Shown piece after piece: positions 26,055 through 34,158 of a stretch of DNA of 64,000 nucleotides. Position numbers and translations under genes: made by a program. Location of the stretch: positions 737,001 through 801,000 of the forward strand of contig NZ_LT608328.1 of assembly GCF_900095795.1 (NCBI RefSeq), given 5' to 3'. Origin of the DNA: Petrimonas mucosa (GTDB lineage Bacteria; Bacteroidota; Bacteroidia; Bacteroidales; Dysgonomonadaceae). The notes under the pieces are model-generated. The model was given only the letters and a program-made list of their open reading frames with translations, had not been told where the DNA came from and did no database searches. Position 1 is the stretch's first letter. Each line of letters begins with the position of its first letter.

Positions 26055-28853
26055 TTATTCCTTCGGCAGCATCACCACCACCGCTTCGTTGCCCTGTGAG
26101 AGGAACTCCTTTACAAAGTTCTTCACATCGTCTGCCGTAATGGCGTTGAGCAGGTTCAGGTAGTTGGAGTGATTGTCCTCTCCATAGAAATAGTTGGCAT
26201 TGAGCACATTCATCCAGTATCTGTTCTCTTTCAGGTTTTCATTATGCTGCTTCACCATATACTCTTTCACCTTGTTGAAATCCTCCGTACGGGGACCATT
26301 CTCGGCGATCGACTTCAGCTCGCGGTGAATTATGGCGTTGAGATTCTCCATCCTGGCGGGATCGGTATCGTAAATGATCTGTAGCGTGCTCTGTCCCTTG
26401 GGATAGCGGGAGATGCCGCCCTGTGTATAGACACTGTAAGTTCCTCCCTCATCTTCACGGATCTTTTCGGTATAAACGATATCGAGGATCTGGTCGAAAA
26501 TGCTCATCAACAGGATGTTTTTCTGATTCCGCTCCAGCTTGCCGGAGGCGCCGATGAAGACCGATGCTTTGGGGTTCTGCATCTCGCGCTGGAACTTGTT
26601 GTCCGTTTTTCCTTTCACGAAATCCATCGGTACAGGGACAAACTCCCCTTTTTCAGCTTTACCGGGAAGCGATGCAAGGTATTGTTCGATCACCGGTTTG
26701 ACCTTGGCTTCATCGATGTTGCCGACAAAGGTGAAGACGAAACTGCCCGGATTGCGGAAGAGCTCCTTGTACATCTCCATGATCCGTTTGTAGTCGATCT
26801 TTGCAAGATCCTCCACCTTGACCCGCTTTGTCAGCGGGTTTTCACCGTAGATCGATTTTGTGACTGCGTCGCTGAAAGCGACCATCGGGTCTGCCTCCTG
26901 GTTCTTCAATTGCGTCTCGATGCGTTGCAGGAACGACTGGAAAGCGTCGTCATCACTGCGTGGGGCAGTAAAATAGAGGTAGACCAGCTGCAACATCGTT
27001 TCAAAATCCTTGATGGAGGATGAACCGTTGAAGTTTTGCGTGGTCAGCGTAACACTCGGACGTGCTGATGCTGTTTTCCCGGCAAGAGCCTTCCTCAGGT
27101 GAGTTGCGCTGAAATTGCCCACCCCGCCCAACGTGATGACGTTATTCATCATCCGGGAGTTGATGGGGTCCTGAACAGCAAAGTGGGAGTATCCGCCGGC
27201 ACTGGTTCCGGTCATCACTATCTGATCGTCCTTGAAATCGGTCGATTTCAGGATCACCTTCATGCCGTTCTGAAGTGTCCAGACGGTAGCACCCAGTTTC
27301 TCGTCCCTGGTAATTCTGGTAATCCTGCCCGGTGTGGGTGGCTCCGCAATAAGAGGCTCATTCGATACCTCCTCTACGTAGGCTTCAATCTCCTCTCCCT
27401 TCACCCGGTTGATCACTTCGATCAGCTCCTCTTCAGTAGGATAGAGCAACCCCTCCTTTTCCGGTCCCGATACTGAAATGACAATATTCTTGTCGCCGAT
27501 CAACTGGGCAACGGTCTGATTGATGGCCTCAACCGGGATGTTGGGTGCAATCATGTTCATCATGTTGTACTCATACTCGATGCCCGGAATAGGTTCGTTG
27601 TTGATGAAGCTGTTCACATATCTCTGCGAATAGTGGCTGTTCCGCTCCTTGTCGCGGTTGTTGAAGCTGTTCTCGTATTGCTTCAGGATATTGGTCCGGG
27701 CACGTTCGTATTCGGATTCGGTAAATCCGAACCGTTTTACCCGTTCAGTTTCACGGATCATTGCGGCAACTGCATCCTTGATCTTGTTGTCGGCAGAGCT
27801 GCCGGCAACCGTCCAGGCATCTTTGGTCTTTGCCACAAAGTAATCGTCGTCATATGCGTAGGCTGAAGTGAAAGGTGCGTCCGGTTTCTGTATCATCTCC
27901 TGGAACCTCTCATTGATCATGCTTGTTGCAGCCGCCTTGATGTAATTCAGCACAAGACCGGCCTGCGACAGCTTGATCTCATCAGGAATCGGATCATGCT
28001 TGTAGAACACCATCAGTTGTGTACGTGTCGCTTCCGGGTCGGTAGCGATGGAGACGATAGGTGCATCGTTGTCGGGAACCGGGTAATATTCGCGGGTGGC
28101 AGGGTTCTCCTGAGCCGGAATCTGGCTGAAAAGCTCCTTGACCCTGGCCTCCATCTTGTCGATATCGAAATCGCCCACTACAACAATTCCTTGCAAATCC
28201 GGACGATACCACTTCTTGTAATAGGCGCGGATCTCCTCCGGCTTGAAGTTGTTGATCACATCGATACTGCCAATCGGTAACCGGTTGGCATATTTGCTGT
28301 CTTTGTACATGACGGGAAGCATCTTTTTCCATAACCGGTACTGTGCACCACCGCCGGTACGCCACTCTTCCCGGATTACACCCCGTTCCTTCTCGATCTC
28401 CTCATCCTCCAGCAGAATGCCGCAAGACCAGTCGTGCAGGACCAGCAGCACCGAGTCGACCAGGTTCTTGTTGGTTGTGGGTACATCGGTCAGGAAGTAG
28501 ACAGTCTCGTCGAACGAAGTGTAGGCGTTGATATTTGTTCCGAATTTTATTCCATTGTCTTGCAGGTAGTTGAGCATGTTTTTGCCCGGGAAGTTTTTTG
28601 TTCCGTTAAACGCCATGTGTTCAAGGAAGTGGGCCAGTCCCGATTGATTGTCCTCCTCCTGCATTGACCCTACTTTCTGGGCGATATAGAAATCTGCCCG
28701 GTTTTCAGGAAGCTTGTTCTGACGGATGTAGTAGGTGAGCCCGTTCTCCAACGTGCCTTTACGAACGTTCGGGTCGACAGGCTGCGGTGAATTCTGCTGC
28801 GCCATTGCTGCTATTCCCAGCAGCATCAGCGATAAAAATAGAAATTTTTTCAT
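26055..28853 (-). CDS. M16-family zinc metallopeptidase (tandem insulinase-like)
   Basis: 932 residues from the ATG at 28853, which gives a proper signal peptide (MKKFLFLSLMLLGIAAMAQQ); the frame stays open 25 codons upstream. The first M16 unit carries the inverted zinc motif HxxEH in GLAHFLEHMAFNG and a downstream Glu-rich helix. The later units (for example GTSAGGYSHFAVQD, and VFTFVGNIDEAKVKPVIEQYLASLP) form the inactive partner half. The size fits the double-length periplasmic M16 peptidases of Bacteroidetes, which degrade peptides. It lies 55 bases after the nucleoside phosphorylase gene and ends at a strong terminator. Confidence 0.93.
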   Translation of the reverse strand: MKKFLFLSLMLLGIAAMAQQNSPQPVDPNVRKGTLENGLTYYIRQNKLPENRADFYIAQKVGSMQEEDNQSGLAHFLEHMAFNGTKNFPGKNMLNYLQDNGIKFGTNINAYTSFDETVYFLTDVPTTNKNLVDSVLLVLHDWSCGILLEDEEIEKERGVIREEWRTGGGAQYRLWKKMLPVMYKDSKYANRLPIGSIDVINNFKPEEIRAYYKKWYRPDLQGIVVVGDFDIDKMEARVKELFSQIPAQENPATREYYPVPDNDAPIVSIATDPEATRTQLMVFYKHDPIPDEIKLSQAGLVLNYIKAAATSMINERFQEMIQKPDAPFTSAYAYDDDYFVAKTKDAWTVAGSSADNKIKDAVAAMIRETERVKRFGFTESEYERARTNILKQYENSFNNRDKERNSHYSQRYVNSFINNEPIPGIEYEYNMMNMIAPNIPVEAINQTVAQLIGDKNIVISVSGPEKEGLLYPTEEELIEVINRVKGEEIEAYVEEVSNEPLIAEPPTPGRITRITRDEKLGATVWTLQNGMKVILKSTDFKDDQIVMTGTSAGGYSHFAVQDPINSRMMNNVITLGGVGNFSATHLRKALAGKTASARPSVTLTTQNFNGSSSIKDFETMLQLVYLYFTAPRSDDDAFQSFLQRIETQLKNQEADPMVAFSDAVTKSIYGENPLTKRVKVEDLAKIDYKRIMEMYKELFRNPGSFVFTFVGNIDEAKVKPVIEQYLASLPGKAEKGEFVPVPMDFVKGKTDNKFQREMQNPKASVFIGASGKLERNQKNILLMSIFDQILDIVYTEKIREDEGGTYSVYTQGGISRYPKGQSTLQIIYDTDPARMENLNAIIHRELKSIAENGPRTEDFNKVKEYMVKQHNENLKENRYWMNVLNANYFYGEDNHSNYLNLLNAITADDVKNFVKEFLSQGNEAVVVMLPKE

Positions 28854-28908
28854 TGTTGATCTTTTGAATAATTGGTCTTTCAATACCTTGAATTTATGAT
28901 TTTTAGTA

Positions 28909-29775
28909 TCAAATTCTCTCCAGGACAACCTTTATCAGGTCCTCTATCGATCCTCTGTAATTTGCATTTGATTCCAGTGCTACCCGGTTGGCTATGATCG
29001 CACAGACGGTCATGCATTTGTGTCCCATCATCTTGCCCAGGCCGGCAATGGCCGAGCTCTCCATTTCATAATTGGTGATGGAGTAGTCCCGGTACCTGAA
29101 CGATTCAATCTTTGCATTCAAATCGGGATCGGCCAGTGGAAGCCTTACGTGTCTTCCTTGTGGTCCGTAAAACCCAATGGCTGAAATTGTTACTCCTCGG
29201 ATCATGTCGTATCCGATACGTTCTACCAACTCCTCGTCGGCGCTCACCACATAGGGTGAACAGTGGTAGGGCGACCAGTTCACATGTTTCTGGAAAGCCT
29301 CCTCGAAATCTTCCTCCCTCACCTGTTGTGAGTTGGCATAGTAGTGGAGCAACCCGTCAAAGCCGATCGATTTCTCCGAAACCACATAGGAGCCGATCGG
29401 GCAGTGCGGCTGCATTCCACCCGATGTGCCCACGCGGATCATGGTCAATTGTCTCAATTCCGGTTTCACCGTCCGGGTCTGGAAATCGATGTTGGCCAAT
29501 GCGTCCAGCTCCGTCATCACAATGTCGATGTTGTCGGTGCCGATGCCGTGTGAGAGTGCAGTAAGACGCTTCCCTTTGTAGATGCCGGTAATCGTGTGGA
29601 ATTCCCTGCTGCGCACATCGCACTCGATGGTGTCGAAAAATGAGGCGGTCAGCGTCACACGGTCGGGATCGCCCATCATCACTATCTTGTCGGCAAGCTG
29701 ATCAGGCTGGATATGAAGATGGAAAGCACTGCCATCGGGATTGACAATGAATTCAGAATTGGGGATTATTCTCAT
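28909..29775 (-). CDS. uridine phosphorylase-like nucleoside phosphorylase
   Basis: 288-residue NP-I family enzyme that splits nucleosides with phosphate. Motifs: KIVMMGDPDRV near residue 30 (phosphate-binding Gly-Asp-Pro), TALSHGIGTDNIDIVMTEL, the MIRVGTSGGMQP segment (phosphate and ribose contacts), and NYEMESSAIAGLGKMMGH with the conserved Glu-Met-Glu that binds ribose. Pyrimidine preference is suggested by similarity to uridine phosphorylases but is not provable from motifs alone. It begins 10 bases after floA and probably shares its transcript. Confidence 0.88.
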   Translation of the reverse strand: MRIIPNSEFIVNPDGSAFHLHIQPDQLADKIVMMGDPDRVTLTASFFDTIECDVRSREFHTITGIYKGKRLTALSHGIGTDNIDIVMTELDALANIDFQTRTVKPELRQLTMIRVGTSGGMQPHCPIGSYVVSEKSIGFDGLLHYYANSQQVREEDFEEAFQKHVNWSPYHCSPYVVSADEELVERIGYDMIRGVTISAIGFYGPQGRHVRLPLADPDLNAKIESFRYRDYSITNYEMESSAIAGLGKMMGHKCMTVCAIIANRVALESNANYRGSIEDLIKVVLERI

Positions 29776-29785
29776 GGCTCACTAC

Positions 29786-30778
29786 TTATTTGGCGTTCTC
29801 CTCTTTTGTTCCGCTTTGTGGCCGGGCTATCGCGTCGCGCATTTCAGTATCCGCCTGGATATTCTTCATGCGGTAGAAATCCATGATACCCATGTTGCCG
29901 TTACGAAATGCTTCGGCCATCGCCTTGGGTACTTCGGCTTCCGCCTCAATTACCTTTGCACGGGCTTCCTGTGCTTTTGCCTTCATCTCCTGCTCCAGGG
30001 CGATTGCCATGGCGCGTCGCTCTTCGGCTCGTGCCTGGGCGATATTCTTGTCGGCTTGTGCCTGGTCCATCTGCAGAACAGCTCCGATATTTTTGCCGAT
30101 ATCGATATCCGCAATGTCGATGGAGAGTATCTCGAATGCCGTACCGGCATCCAATCCTTTTCGCAATACAAGTTTAGAGATGGAGTCGGGATTTTCGAGC
30201 ACCGATTTGTGTGATGTGGCCGAACCGATGGAGGATACAATACCTTCACCTACACGGGCAAGGATGGTCTCTTCACCGGCTCCTCCCACCAGTTGTCTGA
30301 TGTTGGCCCTGACTGTTACGCGTGCCTTGGCTATCAATTGAATGCCGTCGATGGCTACTGCCGAAACTGGAGGGGTATCGATCACCTTGGGATTTACCGA
30401 CATCCTTACGGCTTCCAATACATCGCGGCCTGCAAGATCAATGGCCGTGGCCATCTGGAAAGGGAGATCTATGTTGGCTTTTGATGCCGAAACCAGGGCG
30501 TGGACAACCTGTTCGACGTGTCCGCCGGCCAGGTAGTGCGCTTCCAGGTTGTCGCGGGTGACATTTTTCAGCCCCGCCTTGTGAGCTTCAATCATCGCAT
30601 AAACAATGGTGTGCGGCGGAACCCGGCGCAAACGCATCAGAAAGAGTTGAACTAGAGATATATGGACGTTTGCCGAGAGGGCATTGATCCATAAGAAGAA
30701 CGGTACATAGTGAAAAAAGATCAGAACAAAGATTACAATCAATGCGATCAGGATAATCAGAGGAAAAGATAATTCCAT
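29786..30778 (-). CDS. floA: flotillin-like protein FloA
   Basis: 330 residues. An N-terminal membrane hairpin (about 4-45) is followed by a long SPFH-like body ([18 protein letters not shown], then [16 protein letters not shown] and [25 protein letters not shown]). The C-terminal Ala/Glu coiled coil includes [20 protein letters not shown], a FloA hallmark. FloA oligomers organise membrane microdomains in Bacillus. It lies 27 bases after an nfeD gene, the usual partner, and 10 bases before the nucleoside phosphorylase. Confidence 0.94.
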   Translation of the reverse strand: MELSFPLIILIALIVIFVLIFFHYVPFFLWINALSANVHISLVQLFLMRLRRVPPHTIVYAMIEAHKAGLKNVTRDNLEAHYLAGGHVEQVVHALVSASKANIDLPFQMATAIDLAGRDVLEAVRMSVNPKVIDTPPVSAVAIDGIQLIAKARVTVRANIRQLVGGAGEETILARVGEGIVSSIGSATSHKSVLENPDSISKLVLRKGLDAGTAFEILSIDIADIDIGKNIGAVLQMDQAQADKNIAQARAEERRAMAIALEQEMKAKAQEARAKVIEAEAEVPKAMAEAFRNGNMGIMDFYRMKNIQADTEMRDAIARPQSGTKEENAK

Positions 30779-30805
30779 AATAATAAATTTATTTGATGAT
30801 TAAGT

Positions 30806-31288
30806 TTATTGACCGTTTCGCCTTTTAACCGTGACGTTGTACGATTCAACCCGCACAACTTCGATCTCGGTATCCTCGTCGATAAGCTCCCCGTCGAATG
30901 ATTTTCCTTCGACCGTGACTTCACCGATCATCACCTTGCCGATGGGATTGAGACGGGAGAGTGTTATTCCGGTATCTCCGGGGCGGAGACTTTTCAGGTT
31001 GCTGTTGTCTACCGTCTCTTCAATGTCGGCCGTAAGTGCTATCTTCTGCAGCGATTTTGATTTGAGCAGCCAGACAAACGAGAGTGCGAGCAGAAAGAGT
31101 GACAGGGCCAGCGTGACGTTGCCCGCTGTGGAACCCAGGTAGATGTAGGCATAGATAACTCCGCCTACCATAAAGAGCGCACCTCCAATTCCGGCAATGC
31201 TGATTCCCGGCAGAAGGAAAAACTCGATGAGCAGAAGCAGAATTCCCAAAACTACCAGAATGGCGACAATGATTAAATTGAAAGTCAT
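30806..31288 (-). CDS. NfeD-family membrane protein
   Basis: About 160 residues: three or four hydrophobic segments (FNLIIVAILVVLGILLLLIEFFLLPGISIAGIG, then ALFMVGGVIYAYIYLG and VTLALSLFLLALSFVWLL). A C-terminal OB-fold follows (LRPGDTGITLSRLNPIGKVMIGEVTVEGKS and ending VESYNVTVKRR). NfeD proteins pair with flotillins; here floA is 27 bases downstream. An ATG at 31300 adds four residues (MCST) and overlaps the upstream stop as TAATG, so coupled initiation there is also possible. Confidence 0.9.
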   Translation of the reverse strand: MTFNLIIVAILVVLGILLLLIEFFLLPGISIAGIGGALFMVGGVIYAYIYLGSTAGNVTLALSLFLLALSFVWLLKSKSLQKIALTADIEETVDNSNLKSLRPGDTGITLSRLNPIGKVMIGEVTVEGKSFDGELIDEDTEIEVVRVESYNVTVKRRNGQ

Positions 31289-31299
31289 GGTGCTACACA

Positions 31300-32721
31300 T
31301 TAATAGTTGTTTCTGATCTCTTCGTTGCGCGCCCTAAATTCCAATGATTCCACCTCCCTGTAGAGTTTCCCGGTCTCGTTTTCCAGAGCCAGTATGGAAG
31401 CAGCCAGTGAGGATGCATTGGATCCGGCGGCAACCTGTTGCCGTTTTTCAGAGAGCTCCTCCTCGAGTTGTGAGAGACGTGCCCTCAGTTTGATGGCTTG
31501 CGAGAAGAGCGATCTGGCAATGTTGCTTTTAAAATCGGAGAGCCTATAGTAGGTTTTTGTGTCGTTGATGACAAATGTGAACTCCCTCTTTTCACTGCTT
31601 ATCACCTGCTGCCCGGCAGTGGCAAGTGCGGTTTTCAGCAGCGCGGCATAGTCTGCCCCCGGCTTCCAGGAATCTTTTATTGAGGATATCCGTGCCCGGT
31701 TTGCCAGATAGGATGCATCCTCACTCTCCAGCAGGGTGACGCCGGTTGAGGGGATAAATGTGTAGATACAGACTGAATCTTTAGCTTGAAACCTGTCGCT
31801 GGCAAACCAGCCAATCCCTTTCTCCTCGTCGATGACCATCATGTAATCGTTGAAGGGGGAGTTGAACGGCATGTTCAGCTGGTTGGGCGTGAGGTAGGTG
31901 TTGGAGTTCAGGTTGTAGCGGGTGACAAACAGGTCGTATCCGCCCAGCGATCCATGGCCCGTAGAGGCGAAATAGATGGTTAGCCCGTCGGGCATGACAA
32001 AGGGGTATGCCTGGTCTCCCTCCTGGTTGATCGATTCAGATAGCCGCTTCTCATTACCAAAGTTATCCAGCAGCTTCTCCATGGTGTAGAGGCTGCTGCC
32101 ACCTGAAGCATCTTCTTTCGGATAGTAGATCTTGTTGCCCCGTTCATTGAGAAAAAGAACCTGGTTGCTGTTGGGCTGATCCTCGAAAAATGCACTCATC
32201 GGCTGTAACGATCCGGCAGATGCGCTCAGCTTGTAGACCGAGAGAAGATCGGATTTCGGAACAACCACGCTGTCGATGATCTGAACATCCTCAGTGCGGT
32301 TGATCAGCCGTTTCAGCCTCTCTGCATACTCCTTGTGTGGGGCAAGCGACGCAAGTGCCTCCTTGTTTCTCCGGTTGGCTCTCTCATACCTGGCAAACTC
32401 CTTTTCCGCATCCTCGAACCGGTACATCATGGTGTAGAGTCGAGCGAGGTAAAGGTAAGATTCCGGTATGTTTTTCTGCGATGCCACTTCAAGGTGTTGA
32501 AGTGCCTTTTGATACTCGCCTTCGTTAAATGCAATCACGCCGAGCCAGTGGTTAAGCTGGGCATTGCCGGGGTTGATCCGGTGCTCGGCTTCGAAAACAG
32601 GTTTCGCTGCAGCAATATTCCCCTCATTGTACCATCGTTTTGCATCATCGACCGATTGGCCCATTAAAAGAGCGGGAACAAATAAAAGAATCAATGAATA
32701 TAATCGGTGGTCTACTTTCAT
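31300..32721 (-). CDS. secreted TPR and PD40 beta-propeller protein with C-terminal coiled coil
   Basis: 473 residues. A signal peptide ends at LLMGQS. TPR-like helices follow (about 22-130: WYNEGNIAAAKPVFEAEHRINPG and YQKALQHLEVASQ). A WD40/PD40-like propeller segment (about 165-330) contains QAYPFVMPDGLTIYFAST and GGYDLFVTRYN, typical of PD40 blades. The C-terminal coiled coil (about 395-470) has RLSQLEEELSEKRQQ. The layout resembles PorE-type envelope proteins but lacks their OmpA-like domain. It heads the nfeD-floA-phosphorylase run and has a promoter just upstream. Exact role unknown. Confidence 0.8.
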   Translation of the reverse strand: MKVDHRLYSLILLFVPALLMGQSVDDAKRWYNEGNIAAAKPVFEAEHRINPGNAQLNHWLGVIAFNEGEYQKALQHLEVASQKNIPESYLYLARLYTMMYRFEDAEKEFARYERANRRNKEALASLAPHKEYAERLKRLINRTEDVQIIDSVVVPKSDLLSVYKLSASAGSLQPMSAFFEDQPNSNQVLFLNERGNKIYYPKEDASGGSSLYTMEKLLDNFGNEKRLSESINQEGDQAYPFVMPDGLTIYFASTGHGSLGGYDLFVTRYNLNSNTYLTPNQLNMPFNSPFNDYMMVIDEEKGIGWFASDRFQAKDSVCIYTFIPSTGVTLLESEDASYLANRARISSIKDSWKPGADYAALLKTALATAGQQVISSEKREFTFVINDTKTYYRLSDFKSNIARSLFSQAIKLRARLSQLEEELSEKRQQVAAGSNASSLAASILALENETGKLYREVESLEFRARNEEIRNNY

Positions 32722-32743
32722 TCTCAGTCTTAAATATAATCAC

Positions 32744-32751
32744 CAAAGATA
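32744..32751 (-). promoter_or_regulatory. -7 element of the TPR/PD40-nfeD-floA operon
   Basis: TATCTTTG on the minus strand, exact consensus. It gives a leader of about 15-20 bases before the ATG at 32721. No convincing -33 TTTG. Confidence 0.55.
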
Positions 32752-32872
32752 GGAAAATAATTTGTAAAATGGGCTCAGATTGTCCATATAATCTACATAA
32801 ACGCAATCGGGCCAGGAGAGCCACTTTTTAAATCTGAAGCACTCCCGGTCAGCAGGTTGACAGAAAATTACC

Positions 32873-32954
32873 TATCTTTGTCGTCGGTCGGTATAGCGAT
32901 TGTGGTCTCAGCATAAAAATCAGTTCCTATGTTTGAAATTGTAAAAGACGGATA
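32873..32954 (+). promoter_or_regulatory. orphan promoter with a short reading frame upstream of the IS110 remnant
   Basis: TATCTTTG (32873-32880) matches the -7 consensus. About 45 bases further on, an ATG at 32929 opens MFEIVKDG and then stops. This looks like the promoter and first codons of a gene cut off where the IS110 element lies, or the element's own left-end sequence. The gap 32752-33035 shows nothing else I can name. Confidence 0.35.
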
Positions 32955-32969
32955 GGTAGTCCAGTAAAA

Positions 32970-33035
32970 AAGCTATATCATTTTAGTTAACTTTGTTTTT
33001 GAGAGATAACAATCTTAACTTAAACAATATAGCTT
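32970..33035 (+). promoter_or_regulatory. transposase promoter flanked by an inverted repeat
   Basis: AAGCTATAT (32970-32978) and ATATAGCTT (33027-33035) are perfect 9-base inverted repeats; the second touches the transposase ATG at 33036. Between them TAACTTTG (32989-32996) fits TAnnTTTG. A transcript entering from outside would fold the repeat and hide the start codon region, whereas one starting at the internal promoter would lack the left arm. Confidence 0.4.
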
Positions 33036-33750
33036 ATGAACAGAGGACAAAGTAACAAATTAGATTTCAAATGGCAAAATATTTACGTAGGAATCGACGC
33101 CCATTTGAAAAGTTGGTCGGTGGCAGTGTTATCCCAACATTCTGTTCTGAAGAAGTTCAGGCAGGATCCGAGTCCGGAATCGCTGCACAAGTTTTTGACA
33201 ACCCATTATCCGGGAGCGGATTATCATTCGGTTTACGAAGCGGGATTCTGCGGGTTCTGGATACACGAGAATCTGACAGGATTAGGGATCAACAACATCG
33301 TTGTCAATCCGGCTGATGTGCCGACCATGAGCAAGGAGAAATTACGCAAGACCGACGCGGTTGATTGCGGGAAACTGGCTTGCATCGGTTCCGGGAATAG
33401 GGATAACCACCGCCATGTCGTTGGCGGTCGAGATAGACGATATCCACCGGTTTTCCAGCGCCGACGCACTGGCTTCCTACATCGGACTGATTCCCATGTG
33501 CCACTCCAGCGGGGAAAGTCAGGGCGACGGCAACATCACGGTTCGCAAGCACGCGATGTTGCGCTGTTACATAATCGAGGCTGCATGGATAGCCATAAGG
33601 AAAGATCCGGCAATGACATTGGCCTATGAGGGATACCGTAAACGGATGAATGCCCAGAAGGCCATAGTCAAGGTAGCCCGTAAACTGGTGAACAGGATAT
33701 TTTTCGTGCTCAAACATGGACAGGAATATGTGCCGTGCGTTGTCAATTAA
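33036..33750 (+). pseudogene. IS110-family transposase with internal deletion and frameshift
   Basis: The first part (33036 to about 33380) encodes the N-terminal DEDD RuvC-like domain: NIYVGIDAHLKSWSVAV with the first Asp, YEAGFCGFWIHENL, and IVVNPADVPT ending at RKTDAVDCGKLA. The second part, in the +1 frame (about 33370-33750), is the C-terminal Tnp_20 domain: LASVPGIGITTAMSLAVEID, FSSADALASYIGLIP, KHAMLRCYIIEAAWIAI, and a normal end. Intact family members run about 340 residues; here roughly 110-130 middle residues are gone and the two parts are out of frame. The protein cannot be active. The element's ends were not identified. Confidence 0.88.
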
Positions 33751-33762
33751 CATACAATCCTA

Positions 33763-33920
33763 CAGTGTAAGCAATTTTTCCACGGGGGAAACACTGTCAT
33801 ATTATTGCAGCTTTGAAGTCTGCTTAAATTAGTATGTGACCCCCGCCTATCGTAAACTGATACAGGAATTTGCAGCTCCCGCCGCAAGGCCGGGTAGTCT
33901 GCTGTGGAAAGATTGTTTAC
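33763..33920. other. folded non-coding stretch downstream of the IS110 remnant
   Basis: No reading frame of note. Two nested hairpins are visible. The first is CAGTGT/ACACTG (33763-33768 with 33791-33796), enclosing TTCC/GGAA. The second is GTAAAC/GTTTAC (33852-33857 with 33915-33920), enclosing GCAG/CTGC (33872-33875 with 33899-33902), then CCCG-CC/GG-CGGG around a GCAA tetraloop (33884-33887). Such folding next to an IS110-type gene recalls the guide (bridge) RNA region of this family, which lies 3' of the gene in the IS1111 group. That identity is inference. Confidence 0.4.
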
Positions 33921-33974
33921 CGTAGGATGTAGGATCGGGTTTTCTTAGCCATATGGACAGTGTCAGTAATACTG

Positions 33975-34001
33975 AAAAAGGAGGCAGAATATCCACCTCC
34001 T
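33975..34001 (-). terminator. intrinsic terminator of the putative small RNA
   Basis: On the minus strand AGGAGG, an 11-base loop, CCTCCT, then TTTTTC. A GC-rich 6-bp stem directly followed by five T residues. Confidence 0.65.
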
Positions 34002-34086
34002 AAAGTAGCATTACTGCATACCGTCAGGGTGCTTATTGCTGACAGGTTGCCCCCCGGCAGAGCCTGTTTCCTCTTAACACCCTGAT
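33975..34086 (-). ncRNA. putative small structured RNA (about 110 nt), family unknown
   Basis: Minus-strand unit with promoter, body and terminator. The body begins near 34086 and folds as TCAGGGTG/CACCCTGA complementary arms (34078-34085 with 34024-34031). These enclose ACAGG/CCTGT (34063-34067 with 34042-34046) and TGCC/GGCA (56-59 with 48-51 of 34000) around a GGGG loop on the RNA. A small GCA-GTAA-TGC hairpin (34017-34008) follows. The unit ends at AGGAGG/CCTCCT (33996-34001 with 33979-33984) followed by TTTTT. No reading frame longer than a few codons. It does not resemble SRP RNA, tmRNA, 6S or RNase P as I know them. Confidence 0.6.
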
Positions 34087-34087
34087 G

Positions 34088-34095
34088 CAAAGATA
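34088..34095 (-). promoter_or_regulatory. -7 element of the putative small RNA
   Basis: TATCTTTG on the minus strand, exact consensus, placed so that transcription would start at the first base of the outer hairpin (34083-34086). No clear -33 TTTG in the AT-rich upstream sequence. No annotated protein start lies downstream on this strand before the terminator. Confidence 0.6.
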
Positions 34096-34158
34096 AAATT
34101 TAAAAGTTAATTAAAATGAATTGTCCAATTTTATTGGGATTTTAAATGGAAAGATAAT

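Noticed and set aside
33304-33753. 149-codon open frame opposite the IS110 remnant
   Set aside because: Composition and position show it is the reverse strand of the Tnp_20 domain.
33751-34158. tRNA, riboswitch (cobalamin, TPP, preQ1) or SRP RNA
   Set aside because: Hairpins are present but none of the conserved cores of these RNAs could be found.
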